A stretch of DNA of 41,251 bases, from positions 24,267 to 65,517 of the forward strand of contig SUWY01000013.1 of NCBI GenBank assembly GCA_015061245.1. Direction: 5' to 3'. The DNA comes from Bacteroidales bacterium (GTDB taxonomy: Bacteria > Bacteroidota > Bacteroidia > Bacteroidales > Marinifilaceae). Numbering within the stretch: position 1 is the stretch's first letter; each line of letters opens with the position of its first letter. This document shows, piece after piece, positions 1 to 8,937 of this stretch. Both the position numbers and the translations under genes were made by a program. The notes below the pieces were generated by a model. It did no database searches and had not been told where the DNA came from. It saw only the letters and a list, made by a program, of their open reading frames with translations.

Positions 1-90
1 GTGCAGGCGAACTTGTGAGCCAAGCGAAGGGGGATTTAGGGGGTTGGCAGAACTCTGGTTCCGAGCGTAGCGAGTAAAGTCCTCTTATTA
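1..90. repeat. Interspersed repeat, family A, partial copy
   Basis: The segment reads GCGAAGGGGGATTTAGGGGG, then the block CGAGCGTAGCGAGTAA, then a degenerate CCTCTTATTAGCGAA. The same pieces recur at 6886-6970, 7011-7105, 31792-31860 and 32014-32070. Full copies carry inverted arms TCCCCCTT and AAGGGGGA, so they could fold as RNA. Here the order of the pieces is changed and the copy is cut by the window edge. No coding frame is supported from 1 to 182. Confidence 0.7.
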
Positions 91-182
91 GCGAAATGAG
101 TTTAGATAAGAGTGAAGAGTTATTAGGGTGAAGAGAAAATTTGCAAGGGAATAGGTGTGGCATATTTGGGGGCTTTTATGTT

Positions 183-1241
183 TTAGATAATTTCATAGTA
201 TAGTGTGTAGGCGATAACCGGATTATTTGGGGCATTGGTGTATAGCAATATCTCTGCACTTCTGAGCGATGGTTCTCCATTTGCCTGTACTGTGATGTTT
301 AGTTTTCTGCTCTTACCGGGTTTTATACCTTTTTTCATTACGGCAGTAACATTTGGATCTTTGCATACAATTTTACGAATGTGTAGTTCGCTTTTTCCTG
401 CGTTTCCAATTACAAAATCATGAAGAACAAGCTCACCGCTTCTTATTGCTCCCAAATCACCCTCTATGTGTCCAACATCAACCAGTGGTGCTGATTCGTA
501 ACCGTTTTTATACATAGAAAAGTCCTCATGAATGTCTATGTACATTGGAATTACTCCTGCAATTTGACCATTGTGAATAATGTTGATTTGATCATCTACC
601 GGGCCAAGAGGTGTTTTATTGTTAGTCTCCCAGCTGATTGTAAGCTTTCCACTCTCCATGGGCGCCAATCGTTTTGGAAATACTTCTGTATCAACTCCTT
701 CTGTAGCAATTGTTGCCTCTATGTCAAGGCTCTCTTTGCTGCTGTTTATAATGGCAATCTCCTTTTTGTAGGCCTCGCCACGATTTAAAATTTGTATGTC
801 AAGATTATCGTTGTCCAAACGCAGATGGCCCATTTTGATTGGGTAGTTGTCGAATGGACCGCTCTTTTGTGGTATAACATAGCCACGTACGGTTAGAGTG
901 TGTACCGATGGAGTGGTGTTTGCAAATACAGCAATGCTTTTGATGAATTTTCCCGGTAGACCTTCAGGATCAAATATGGCTGTTATTGTTCCGCTTTGGC
1001 CCGGAGCTATTGGTTCCTTTTTCCATTCGCATGATGTGCAATCGCAACCTGTCCTGATTTCGTTAATTACAAGTGGGGCAGTTCCTTTATTTGTGTATGT
1101 AAATTTATACTCTACTTGACCCTCTTTTTCCGGAATGTTTCCAAAGTAGTGTGAGTTTTCGGAGAATGATATTTCTGTTTTTTGAGCTTCAGCTACTATT
1201 GTTATGGTTAGTGCTATTAAAATTGTCAGTATTTTTTTCAT
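183..1241 (-). CDS. Secreted DUF1573 domain protein
   Basis: This 352-aa protein has an N-terminal signal peptide (MKKILTILIALTITIVAEAQ). A DUF1573-type beta-sandwich domain follows at about residues 25-125, with the family pattern HYFGNIPEKEG, then YTNKGTAPLVI, a Cys-rich CDCTSC stretch and a PGQSGTI turn. A second, weaker copy lies at about 255-350 (HDFVIGNAGKSELHI, then PGKSRKL). DUF1573 proteins are abundant in Bacteroidota and resemble ASH/MSP-like beta folds of the cell surface or periplasm, but their role is not established. A Bacteroidota -7 box lies just upstream. The gene stands alone, divergent from rpsO. The family call is strong and the function is unknown. Confidence 0.85.
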   Translation of the reverse strand: MKKILTILIALTITIVAEAQKTEISFSENSHYFGNIPEKEGQVEYKFTYTNKGTAPLVINEIRTGCDCTSCEWKKEPIAPGQSGTITAIFDPEGLPGKFIKSIAVFANTTPSVHTLTVRGYVIPQKSGPFDNYPIKMGHLRLDNDNLDIQILNRGEAYKKEIAIINSSKESLDIEATIATEGVDTEVFPKRLAPMESGKLTISWETNNKTPLGPVDDQINIIHNGQIAGVIPMYIDIHEDFSMYKNGYESAPLVDVGHIEGDLGAIRSGELVLHDFVIGNAGKSELHIRKIVCKDPNVTAVMKKGIKPGKSRKLNITVQANGEPSLRSAEILLYTNAPNNPVIAYTLYYEII

Positions 1242-1264
1242 TTCTGTGTTTTTTTTTGTTTTTG

Positions 1265-1272
1265 CAAAGGTA
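1265..1272 (-). promoter_or_regulatory. -7 box of the DUF1573 gene
   Basis: The minus strand reads TACCTTTG, an exact TAnnTTTG match, 23 bases before the start codon at 1241. A TTTC about 19 bases further upstream could serve as the -33 element. Confidence 0.6.
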
Positions 1273-1280
1273 GTGATTTT

Positions 1281-1437
1281 CGGTGAAAGGTGAAAGAGGG
1301 TGTAAGGGAGAGGTTATAGGGGGAAAGGTGAGAGGTGAGAGGTGATAAGGGAAAGGTGAAAGGTGAGAGGTGATAAGGTGAAAGGGGAGAGGTGCAAAGG
1401 GAAAGGGAGATAGGGAGATAGGGAGATAGGGTGGAGG
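1281..1437. repeat. Purine-rich low-complexity repeat
   Basis: The stretch is built from short tandem variants of GGTGAAAGGTGAGAGGTGA and, at its end, GGGAGATA repeated three times. Nearly all bases of the plus strand are purines. Similar tracts occur at 6853-6885 and 6978-7010. It fills the 303-base gap between the DUF1573 gene and rpsO together with the rpsO promoter. No gene is seen in it. Confidence 0.75.
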
Positions 1438-1473
1438 GGAAATGTGTAAAAGGGTGATTTTTGTTGGGTTTTG

Positions 1474-1505
1474 TTTGGTGGTTAGGGAATTTTGTTGTAA
1501 TTTTG
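1474..1505 (+). promoter_or_regulatory. rpsO promoter
   Basis: TTTG at 1474-1477 and TAATTTTG at 1498-1505 are 20 bases apart, which matches the -33/-7 promoter of Bacteroidota. The start codon of rpsO is 39 bases downstream. Confidence 0.75.
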
Positions 1506-1544
1506 TGCCGTTAAATTTATAAACTAATTAAAACGTTAAAAATC

Positions 1545-1814
1545 ATGTACTTGACATCTGAAAAGAAAGAAGAACTTTTTTCTCAGTACGGAAAGTCTAA
1601 TAAGGATACCGGTTCTGCAGAGAGCCAGATTGCCTTATTTTCTTACCGTATTAGCCACCTAACCGGTCACTTGAAGGCAAACCGTAAAGATTTTGCTACT
1701 CAGAGAGCATTGACTAAATTGGTTGGAAAGCGCAGGCAGTTGCTTGACTATTTGAAGGACCGTGACATTGAGCGTTACCGCACAATTATCAAGGCATTAG
1801 GATTGCGTAAGTAA
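1545..1814 (+). CDS. rpsO: 30S ribosomal protein S15
   Basis: This 89-aa protein has the standard S15 length and matches S15 throughout: GSAESQIALFSYRI, LTGHLKANRKDFAT, and the C-terminal KRRQLLDYLKDRDIERY. S15 binds 16S rRNA early in small-subunit assembly. It lies directly upstream of pnp, the same order as in E. coli, with a hairpin and T-run between them. In enterobacteria S15 represses its own mRNA; whether that holds here cannot be seen. Confidence 0.98.
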   Translation: MYLTSEKKEELFSQYGKSNKDTGSAESQIALFSYRISHLTGHLKANRKDFATQRALTKLVGKRRQLLDYLKDRDIERYRTIIKALGLRK

Positions 1815-1845
1815 TTTTATTTACTCAATTCGAAAATTCAAGAGG

Positions 1846-1879
1846 GCCTGTCTGACAAGTCGTCGGGCAGGCTTTTCTT
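1846..1879 (+). terminator. Hairpin and T-run after rpsO
   Basis: An 11-bp stem (1846-1856 pairing with 1862-1872, allowing G-U pairs) has a 5-base loop and is followed by TTTTCTT. It would end or attenuate rpsO transcripts before pnp. Confidence 0.7.
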
Positions 1880-1908
1880 ACAAAATGCCAAAACGTTTTG
1901 TTTGTAAG
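1877..1908 (+). promoter_or_regulatory. Leader hairpin upstream of pnp
   Basis: CTTACAAA (1877-1884) pairs with TTTGTAAG (1901-1908), and a second palindrome, AAAACGTTTT, sits inside. The structure ends 18 bases before the pnp start codon. In E. coli a pnp leader hairpin is cut by RNase III and mediates PNPase autoregulation; an equivalent role here is only inferred from position. Confidence 0.4.
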
Positions 1909-1926
1909 AGATTTTAAGATAAAGAT

Positions 1927-4155
1927 ATGAATGTGATTGAGAAACAGATTACTCTTGCAGATGGTAGAGTAATCACCCTTGAAACAGGAAAGTTGGCTAA
2001 GCAGGCTGATGGAGCTGTTATGTTGAAGTGTGGTAATACCATGCTTTTGGCTACAGTGTGTTCTGCTCAGGAGGCTGGTCCGGATGTAGATTTTATGCCT
2101 CTTTCTGTTGATTACAAGGAGAAATTTGCCTCTGTGGGCCGTTTCCCAGGAGGTTTTACAAAGCGTGAGGGTCGCGCTTCTGATTATGAGATTTTGGTCT
2201 CTCGTTTGGTTGACCGTGCATTGCGTCCATTGTTCCCGGATGATTACCATGCAGAGACTTTTGTACAGGTAACTCTTTACTCTGCAGACGAGGAGTCTAT
2301 GCCTGATTGCTTGGCTGGATTGGCTGCTTCTGCTGCTTTGGCTGTTAGTGATGTTCCATTTAATGGTCCAATCTCTGAGGTTAGAGTTGCTCGCGTAAAC
2401 GGAGAGTTGGTTATCAACCCAACAGCATCGCAGATGAAGGATGCTGATATCGATATTATGGTAGGTGCAACCTATGAGAACATCATGATGGTTGAGGGTG
2501 AGATGAACGAGATTTCAGAGAAGGAGATGCTCGATGCTATTAAGTTCGCTCACGACGCTATCAAGGAGCACTGTTTGGTGCAGATGGAGTTGATGAAGGA
2601 GGTTGCTAAGGAGAAACGTACATACTGCCACGAGACTAACGACGAGGAGTTGAAGCAGGATGTATGGGATAAGTGCTACCAGAAGGCTTACGATGCATGT
2701 CGTAGCTGCACAGCTGACAAACATAAACGTTTGGATATGTTGAAGGCTGTTAAGGAGGAGTATATGGAGAGTATTCCTGAGGAGGAGCGTGATGATAAGG
2801 CATTTATGGTTTCACGTTACTACCATGATGTTGAGAAGGAGGCTATGCGTCGTATGATTTTGGACGAGGGCGTTCGTCTTGACGGTCGTAACACTGAGCA
2901 GATTCGCCCTATCTGGTGCGAGGTTGATTACTTGCCAGGTCCACACGGATCATCTATATTCACTCGTGGTGAGACACAATCTTTGTCAACATGTACTTTG
3001 GGAACAAAGTTGGATGAGAAGATTATTGACGAGGCTACAGAGCGTGGAAAAGAGCGTTTCATGTTGCACTATAACTTCCCTCCATTCTCAACCGGAGAGG
3101 CTAAAGCAAGCCGTGGAATTGGTCGTCGTGAGATTGGTCACGGAAACTTGGCTTACCGTGCATTGAAGAGAATGATTCCTGAGGATTATCCATATACAGT
3201 TCGTGTAGTATCGGATATTCTTGAGTCTAATGGTTCTTCTTCAATGGCTACAGTATGTGCCGGAACATTGGCTTTGATGGATGCAGGAGTTCCTATGAAG
3301 AAGCCTGTAACAGGTATTGCAATGGGTCTTATCACCGATAAGGGATGTGAGAAGTACGCTGTACTTTCTGATATTTTGGGTGACGAGGATCACTTGGGAG
3401 ATATGGACTTCAAGGTAACAGGTACTCGTGATGGTATTACTGCTACCCAGATGGATATTAAGGTTGACGGATTGTCATACGATATTCTTGAGAGAGCTTT
3501 GGAGCAGGCTCGTCGTGGAAGAATGCATATCATGGATATTATCCTTGATACAATGCCAGAACCACGTGCAGACCTTAAGCCACATGCACCTCGTTTGGTT
3601 CAGTTCAATGTTGATAAGGATCAGATTGGTGCTATCATTGGCCCTGGTGGAAAGATTATTCAGGACATTCAGGAGAAGAGTGGAGCTGTTGTTACAATCG
3701 AGGAGGTTGAGAATAAGGGTATTGTATGTGTTTCTGCTCCAAATGCAGAGAGCATCAATATTGCAGTTTCAAGAATCAAGGGAATTGTTGCTAAACCAGA
3801 GGTTGGTGAGGTATATGACGGTGTTGTAAAATCAATCGTACCTTTCGGAGCTTTCGTTGAGATTCTTCCAGGTAAGGATGGTTTGTTGCACGTTTCAGAG
3901 CTTGATTATACTCGTATTGAGAATGTTGAGGATGTTCTTCACGAGGGTGACAAGGTTCAGGTTAAGTTGTTGGAGATTGATGCTAAGACAGGAAAGTTAA
4001 GACTTTCTCGTAAAGCCCTTCTTCCAAAACCAGAGGGTTACGTTGAGCGTCCTGAAAGACCTGAGCGTCGTGAGTTCCGTGGTGACCGTCCAAGACGTGA
4101 TAACAATCGCGAGCATCGCGAGTTCCGTCCACGTCAGGAGCGTAACGAGGAGTAG
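1927..4155 (+). CDS. pnp: Polyribonucleotide nucleotidyltransferase (PNPase)
   Basis: This 742-aa protein degrades RNA 3'-5' using phosphate and forms a trimer. The layout is complete: first RNase PH domain (about 1-230, with the GRFPGGF motif), all-alpha linker, second RNase PH domain (about 310-545, with the catalytic-core pattern [13 protein letters not shown] and [19 protein letters not shown]), KH domain ([17 protein letters not shown], about 570), and S1 domain ([18 protein letters not shown], about 635-705). The last 35 residues are rich in Arg, Glu and Pro, a charged tail often seen in Bacteroidota RNA-binding proteins. It follows rpsO, and two hairpins fill the spacer. The start is well placed. 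Confidence 0.98.
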   Translation: MNVIEKQITLADGRVITLETGKLAKQADGAVMLKCGNTMLLATVCSAQEAGPDVDFMPLSVDYKEKFASVGRFPGGFTKREGRASDYEILVSRLVDRALRPLFPDDYHAETFVQVTLYSADEESMPDCLAGLAASAALAVSDVPFNGPISEVRVARVNGELVINPTASQMKDADIDIMVGATYENIMMVEGEMNEISEKEMLDAIKFAHDAIKEHCLVQMELMKEVAKEKRTYCHETNDEELKQDVWDKCYQKAYDACRSCTADKHKRLDMLKAVKEEYMESIPEEERDDKAFMVSRYYHDVEKEAMRRMILDEGVRLDGRNTEQIRPIWCEVDYLPGPHGSSIFTRGETQSLSTCTLGTKLDEKIIDEATERGKERFMLHYNFPPFSTGEAKASRGIGRREIGHGNLAYRALKRMIPEDYPYTVRVVSDILESNGSSSMATVCAGTLALMDAGVPMKKPVTGIAMGLITDKGCEKYAVLSDILGDEDHLGDMDFKVTGTRDGITATQMDIKVDGLSYDILERALEQARRGRMHIMDIILDTMPEPRADLKPHAPRLVQFNVDKDQIGAIIGPGGKIIQDIQEKSGAVVTIEEVENKGIVCVSAPNAESINIAVSRIKGIVAKPEVGEVYDGVVKSIVPFGAFVEILPGKDGLLHVSELDYTRIENVEDVLHEGDKVQVKLLEIDAKTGKLRLSRKALLPKPEGYVERPERPERREFRGDRPRRDNNREHREFRPRQERNEE

Positions 4156-4185
4156 TTTTTAATTACTAATCAGAAATTAGGAATA

Positions 4186-4230
4186 GAGAGGGTTGGATTT
4201 GCATTGGCAAATCCAACCCTCTCACTTTTT
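4186..4230 (+). terminator. Rho-independent terminator of pnp
   Basis: A perfect 17-bp stem (4186-4202 with 4207-4223) has a 4-base loop and is followed by ACTTTTT. It lies between the convergent genes pnp and the TPR lipoprotein and may serve both. Confidence 0.9.
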
Positions 4231-4248
4231 ACTCTTTAATTTCTGCTA

Positions 4249-5925
4249 TTATTTTACGGCATTTTGATACTGTTCTGTTTTTCTGTATGGATAGAACTCG
4301 GTGTCGTGTTTAGCTTTATGCTTCATCTTTTTATCGTGATGAGAGGCAGTTTGTAAGGCCTCGCCCATTGTATTTGGCTCATTGCAACGAGCAGCTGCTA
4401 CGGCCAATAGGTAGTAATCATTGGCATTGTGTTTTGCAATTTGCTTTAGGGTTCTAAGTGCCTCGCGATTCTCGCCACACTGAAGCTGACAATATGCTAA
4501 AGCAGCATCGGGAGTTGCATTTAGGTAGTTTTGAGCCTTTTTGTACTCGCCACTCTCCATCAAAAGTAGTCCCATATTGTATTTAGCCTCTTTTCTAATT
4601 TGTGCCTTATTGAAGTTATCGGTGGCCATTACTGTATTTCCCTGACCTGCACATGAGATACCCATGTTGTTATAGATAATTGCATTTCCCTTAGCAATTA
4701 CAGCTGCACTCTCTAGTAGTTTCTGAGCCTTACGATATTTTCCGTTCTGGATAGCCATAACTGCCAAATCATTAAGAGCCTTCCAGTCGGTTGGAGGTGT
4801 CATTACCATTGTCTCAAATTGAGGAGCATAGGTGACAACTTGCTCAACCTGATACTCTGGAACTGTGTAGAATACGTAACAGTCGGCGCGTCTGAGTGAT
4901 GGAAGAATTTCGTTCTTTATGATAGGGTACTTTTTAATATACTCAACCAATTTTGCACTTCTTTGATTCTTATCTTTAATAGCTTGTAAATCTTTGATAA
5001 TCTCGTTTTTAGCTATTATATTTGAAGCTTGTAGTTGCTCATATAGACCATCCCAATTCTCGGTTACCCATGATTCTGAAATGTAATTGGCATTTTTTGC
5101 ATTAGGAGAGTCTTGCAGGTTAAGATCTTTTATAAAACAGGCCTTTGCGCTTTCAGCTCTCTCTTTGGTCAACTCCTCATTACCAGCCTCGCTACCATCG
5201 GGTGAAGTTGAGATAACCATAACAACCTTTGAGATTTTTGCACCCTTTGGAGTTAATGCACTCTTTAAGTTCTTTTGAGCCTTTACAATTGTTGCATTGT
5301 GAGCCTCTTGGTTGCTAATCGTTGCTTGTGAGATAGGGAAGTTTATATAACATCCCACGCAACCAACCTGTTGAACAGGAACTGTATTGATGAAATCCTG
5401 AACCATTACGGGTACATACTTAACTCCGTCAATCATAAGTGGCTCTTGATTCCATACTTCAATACCATCTGGATTTACAACAACCGGTTCGAACTCAACT
5501 CCCTTAGTTCCGTGCGCATTATTAGTCTCAATCTCAGCCCATAGAACTGCATTCTCCATTCCCGGACGATATTGCACTTGCATTGGCTTTGAGTAGGTTG
5601 TTGCCTTATTGTTCGGGATAACCGTATAGTTGGAGTGTTTTACGCCCTCGCCTTGTAAATAAAGGGGTTCCAACTTTACAATTCGATCATTGTACTCCAT
5701 GACCGGGGTAATCTTCATAACTGTGTTCTTTTTGAACTCGCCGGGAACAAAATCGACAACATAGTCAAAGTTGATATCGCCTGCATATGATTCAAGCTGC
5801 GATGGAACAGTTCGGCTCATTGCAGCACTCTGCATTACCTCTTTCTGCATTTCGCGTTGAGAGTTGCACGATACGAGAAGTGTCGGTATTCCAACAATTC
5901 CTGCTAATAATAACCATTTTTTCAT
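4249..5925 (-). CDS. Lipoprotein with OmpA-like region and TPR repeats
   Basis: This 558-aa protein begins with a lipoprotein signal peptide ending in the lipobox LVSC, with Cys20 as the lipidated residue. The middle (about 225-350) resembles OmpA-type segments: VVMVISTSPDGSEAGNEELTKERAESA has the spacing of an OmpA peptidoglycan-binding core, but the match is partial. Residues about 380-530 form TPR-like helical pairs (LNDLAVMAIQNGKYRKAQKLL, IIYNNMGISCAGQGN, YNMGLLLMESGEYKKAQNYL). Such proteins usually sit in the outer membrane facing the periplasm. It is a single gene convergent with pnp. No precise function can be assigned. Confidence 0.7.
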   Translation of the reverse strand: MKKWLLLAGIVGIPTLLVSCNSQREMQKEVMQSAAMSRTVPSQLESYAGDINFDYVVDFVPGEFKKNTVMKITPVMEYNDRIVKLEPLYLQGEGVKHSNYTVIPNNKATTYSKPMQVQYRPGMENAVLWAEIETNNAHGTKGVEFEPVVVNPDGIEVWNQEPLMIDGVKYVPVMVQDFINTVPVQQVGCVGCYINFPISQATISNQEAHNATIVKAQKNLKSALTPKGAKISKVVMVISTSPDGSEAGNEELTKERAESAKACFIKDLNLQDSPNAKNANYISESWVTENWDGLYEQLQASNIIAKNEIIKDLQAIKDKNQRSAKLVEYIKKYPIIKNEILPSLRRADCYVFYTVPEYQVEQVVTYAPQFETMVMTPPTDWKALNDLAVMAIQNGKYRKAQKLLESAAVIAKGNAIIYNNMGISCAGQGNTVMATDNFNKAQIRKEAKYNMGLLLMESGEYKKAQNYLNATPDAALAYCQLQCGENREALRTLKQIAKHNANDYYLLAVAAARCNEPNTMGEALQTASHHDKKMKHKAKHDTEFYPYRKTEQYQNAVK

Positions 5926-5998
5926 AGAATTGAATTTAAGTAATCTATATGTTGTTTAGTAGTTTGTAAAATACATAACGGATTTTACCCCCTTTCTG

Positions 5999-6031
5999 TT
6001 TGGATTTTTTTGAGAAAAAGAGGTAATTTTG
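5999..6031 (+). promoter_or_regulatory. Promoter of the acyltransferase gene
   Basis: TTTG at 5999-6002 and TAATTTTG at 6024-6031 are 21 bases apart, 28 bases before the ATG at 6060. Confidence 0.6.
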
Positions 6032-6059
6032 ATTTTCTAATTGTGAAATTCTGGTTTAA

Positions 6060-6866
6060 ATGGCAATTAAAAGAATTGATATAAAGGAGATTGTTGCATC
6101 GAAAAAACCGATACTGGCAAAATATATTCCGGGCTTCTTATATAGAGCGTTGGCTCGTTTAATTCATCTTGATGAGATTAATGAGTTTTTGCAATTATAC
6201 GGAGATAGGGTTGGCATTGATTATGCCAAGGCAATGATTGAATATCTTAATCTGACATTTGAGGTTGATGGTATTGAAAATTTGCCAGGAGTGGGTGAAC
6301 GTACTATTTTTGCTTCGAATCACCCGTTTGGTGGGCCCGATGGTATAGCCTTAATTGCGTTTTTAGGAGAGCACTATCAATCAATAAAGTTCCCTGTGAA
6401 TGACTTCTTAATGAATTTGCAGAATTTGAATGATGTGTTCGTGCCAGTAAATAAACATGGTGCATTTAGTCGCGATGCTGCAAATGAGTTGGAAAGGGTG
6501 TATAAGTCCGATTCGCAAGTGATAATATTTCCTGCCGGTTTAGTGAGCAGAAAGGTGAATGGCAAAATTCAGGATTTGGAGTGGAAAAAGCATTTTATTG
6601 CTAAAGCGGTAGAGCATGAGCGTAATGTGACTCCAATCAAGATTCATGGCCAAAACTCAAATCTCTTTTACAATTTTGCATTGTGGCGTAGAAGGTTGCG
6701 AATACCTGTTAATCTTGAGATGTTATTGCTGCCGCGCGAGACTTTTAATAAGCGAGGACTCCATTTGAAAATATCTATCGGTAAAATGATTCCGTTCTCT
6801 GAGTTTGTTGGCAAGGATTATTACGAGGCTGCGCAGAGGGTGAGAGAGGGGATTGGTGAGAGGTGA
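6060..6866 (+). CDS. PlsC-type acyltransferase (1-acylglycerol-3-phosphate acyltransferase family)
   Basis: This 268-aa protein carries the acyltransferase block SNHPFGGPDG (His88, Asp94), followed by FPVNDFLMN and FPAGLVSRK, the acceptor-side motif. The His-Asp spacing is H-x5-D, as in the hemolysin/OlsA-like branch with NHPFGG, rather than the H-x4-D of classical PlsC. Enzymes of this branch transfer acyl chains to lysolipids, including O-acylation of glycine or ornithine lipids (GlsA/OlsA) in Bacteroidota. No glsB-like gene is adjacent, so the substrate is open. It has its own promoter and is followed by repeats. Confidence 0.8.
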   Translation: MAIKRIDIKEIVASKKPILAKYIPGFLYRALARLIHLDEINEFLQLYGDRVGIDYAKAMIEYLNLTFEVDGIENLPGVGERTIFASNHPFGGPDGIALIAFLGEHYQSIKFPVNDFLMNLQNLNDVFVPVNKHGAFSRDAANELERVYKSDSQVIIFPAGLVSRKVNGKIQDLEWKKHFIAKAVEHERNVTPIKIHGQNSNLFYNFALWRRRLRIPVNLEMLLLPRETFNKRGLHLKISIGKMIPFSEFVGKDYYEAAQRVREGIGER

Positions 6867-6885
6867 AAGGTGAGAGGTGAAAGGG

Positions 6886-6970
6886 AATAACGAGCGTAGC
6901 GAGTAAGTCCCCCTTATTAGCGAAAGCAAGCGTAGCGCGCTGAGCGAAGGGGGATTTAGGGGGTTGGTAA
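6886..6970. repeat. Interspersed repeat, family A, full copy
   Basis: AACGAGCGTAGCGAGTAAG is followed by TCCCCCTTATTAGCGAA and GCGAAGGGGGATTTAGGGGG. It is flanked by purine-rich tracts (6853-6885 and 6978-7010, the latter four units of GGGGAAA). The second copy at 7011-7105 repeats it almost exactly in the same orientation. Confidence 0.85.
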
Positions 6971-7010
6971 GTTAATTAGGGGAAAGGGGAAAGGGGAAAG
7001 GGGAAAGGGA

Positions 7011-7105
7011 ATAACGAGCGTAGTGAGTAAGTCCCCCTTATTAGCGAAAGCAAGCGTTAGCGTGCTGAGCGAAGGGGGATTTAGGGGGTTGGTAAGCTAA
7101 TTAGG
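7011..7105. repeat. Interspersed repeat, family A, full copy
   Basis: It is nearly identical to 6886-6970, with one inserted base (GCGTTAGCGTGC for GCGTAGCGCGC) and a few substitutions, so the pair forms a direct repeat of about 125-base period. TCCCCCTT and AAGGGGGA form the inverted arms. It lies just after the stop codon of the minus-strand ostA-like gene. Confidence 0.85.
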
Positions 7106-7118
7106 TGAACTTATGATG

Positions 7119-8666
7119 TTATTCGAAAATTGAACTTTTTGAGGTGGGGCGTTCAGATTCACGCCATTTAAAGCCTCCCAAATATTTCATGCTTTCATCT
7201 ACCATAAAGAGCGGATTCATTGTTCCTTCGGGGCGACTCAGGAATGTGATATTTTGAATTTGGCGGTTCTCAAGCTCAATTCTGATTTGTGAGCTCAATA
7301 CTTTTGTTAGGGCAAATGGGTATCCTTGATCATCCGGATAGTAAATTGTTTCACCGCTACCGTCTACGAATACTTGGTATAGTTCATTATTGCGAAGATA
7401 ACCCGTGACTGTTCTTCCCTTTATCTGGTTGTACATAGTTGTATCGATTACCTTTATCAACTTTGGATCCATAGGATTTACAATCAAGGCATTTTCGTTC
7501 ATGTGGAATTGGTCTGCAATGCCGTCTTTTATCTTTAAATCGATGGTTGTGGCTGTAAGCTGGTTACCACTCGCCCATACAACAGGGTCGTTAAATAGAT
7601 AAACTATCGAGTCTTTTGTGTCAAAGCTCATAGAGTCACATATTGCCTGTAAATCTCGGTTAAACATTCTGACTCTGCGATAGGCATCGACCACGCTTAC
7701 CTCTATAGTGTCGCGAACTTCTTGTTTCAGTGTTAGGGTGTCTGCATGAAGAAATAACGAGTCAGGATTTCCAACCATAGTCAGTAGAGCACTGTCGGTA
7801 ATAAAGGCATAGTTAGTCTCTTTATACATCTCTCCATAGTTTCCCTCAACAATCATGTTATTTATAGAGTCCAGCAAATGGATAGCGCTTCGCATTATTA
7901 TCATGTTTGTTGCGCTATCAGCTACGATAGTATCTGCACTTCCATGATATGTGTTGAAACTAATCTTATTGTTCTTGTATAGCTCTGAGTGAGCAGTTAA
8001 TGAGTTGTACCAACCATCTTCCGAATAGAGAGTTCTGTTCTCTCCATAAATAGTTGTCGGACCTAAAATGCTGATAACTTTAGTTTCTGTTTGATACTTC
8101 ATGGTATCCGAGTGCATTGTATATTCGGGTGAGGTTACAACTACATCATCTTTGAAGAACATCTGTTTCACAGGCATATAGTAATATCCGTGGTCGCTCT
8201 CTAAGGTATTTACCTCGTCGAAGATTTTACCGCTATTGAAGTAGTGTCCAATCTTGTTTCCTGCATCATAATCAAGAAAGTTGGTGGTCAATGTAATTGT
8301 GTTGTCGTCTAATTTTACATTGTCACGAACTTTAGCCATCTGACTATTACCATCATAGGTTGCATAGTCTCCCCACATGTTCATGGTATCGTTTTGAACC
8401 ATGTGAACATTGCCGAATGCCTTAATAAAGTTGATGTGGTCATACTGATAAAGACTATCGCAAGTCATTATCATTTCGTTGTGTTGCAGTTTTACATCGC
8501 CAATCAATTTAGTTGGCATGGTATCGCGACCAGGGTAGGCAACTTTCGCATGCAAGATTTTAATCTTTGCCTTAGTCCCCTCACTCTGTGCAACAACGTC
8601 ACTTGTTTTGCCAATTCCAATCAGCAAAACCATAATTATTGTCAATATCTTAAAATCTAATCTCAT
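7119..8666 (-). CDS. OstA-like protein (LptA/LptD N-terminal-type domain)
   Basis: This 515-aa exported protein has a signal peptide (residues 1-27, ending VVAQS). It then shows repeated beta-strand units of the OstA/LptA fold: MTCDSLYQYDHINFIKAFGNVHM, MWGDYATYDGNSQMAKVRDNV and VSILGPTTIYGENRTLYSEDGWY. This is the Bacteroidota OstA-like family (OstA_2), which lacks the LptD barrel. LptA-type proteins bridge lipopolysaccharide across the periplasm, so a role in LPS or outer-membrane assembly is inferred. It follows the SurA and PpiC-like genes on the same strand, separated by a 265-base repeat region, which fits a common outer-membrane assembly cluster. Confidence 0.85.
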   Translation of the reverse strand: MRLDFKILTIIMVLLIGIGKTSDVVAQSEGTKAKIKILHAKVAYPGRDTMPTKLIGDVKLQHNEMIMTCDSLYQYDHINFIKAFGNVHMVQNDTMNMWGDYATYDGNSQMAKVRDNVKLDDNTITLTTNFLDYDAGNKIGHYFNSGKIFDEVNTLESDHGYYYMPVKQMFFKDDVVVTSPEYTMHSDTMKYQTETKVISILGPTTIYGENRTLYSEDGWYNSLTAHSELYKNNKISFNTYHGSADTIVADSATNMIIMRSAIHLLDSINNMIVEGNYGEMYKETNYAFITDSALLTMVGNPDSLFLHADTLTLKQEVRDTIEVSVVDAYRRVRMFNRDLQAICDSMSFDTKDSIVYLFNDPVVWASGNQLTATTIDLKIKDGIADQFHMNENALIVNPMDPKLIKVIDTTMYNQIKGRTVTGYLRNNELYQVFVDGSGETIYYPDDQGYPFALTKVLSSQIRIELENRQIQNITFLSRPEGTMNPLFMVDESMKYLGGFKWRESERPTSKSSIFE

Positions 8667-8686
8667 TAATTCCTAACTTCTAACTC

Positions 8687-8937
8687 CTCACTCCTCACTG
8701 TTCACTATTCCTAATTCGCAAACACTTCGTGTTTCCGCAAAATCGGCGGCGGTTAACCACACTTCGTGTGCTTCTACTCCTCGCGGCTCAGCATAACCCA
8801 AGTAAACTTGGTTTCTGCATTCGCTCCGCAGCGTCGGTTCAGCATAATGCAAACAAGTTTGCCTTCTGCATTCGGCTTGCACGATTTTTCCTAATTCCTA
8901 ATTCCTAATTCCTAATTCCTAATTCCTAACTCTACTT
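8687..8937. repeat. Complex repeat region between surA-like and ostA-like genes
   Basis: Two related blocks occur: CAGCATAACCCAAGTAAACT at about 8790 and CAGCATAATGCAAACAAGTT at about 8840. Each has a small palindrome (AAGTAAACTT, AAACAAGTTT) and ends in TTCTGCATTCG. CACTTCGTGT also occurs twice nearby. A tandem array of the heptamer TCCTAAT follows at about 8889-8930. A 64-codon open frame across it has no protein-like character. No gene is called here. Confidence 0.75.

Noticed and set aside
1825-2250. Open frame antisense to the start of pnp
   Set aside because: It mirrors the strong codon bias of pnp and shows no family pattern.
8688-8882. 64-codon open frame on the minus strand as a gene
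   Set aside because: It lies entirely in repeat sequence, with repeated Ala-Glu-Pro-like words and no protein-like pattern.
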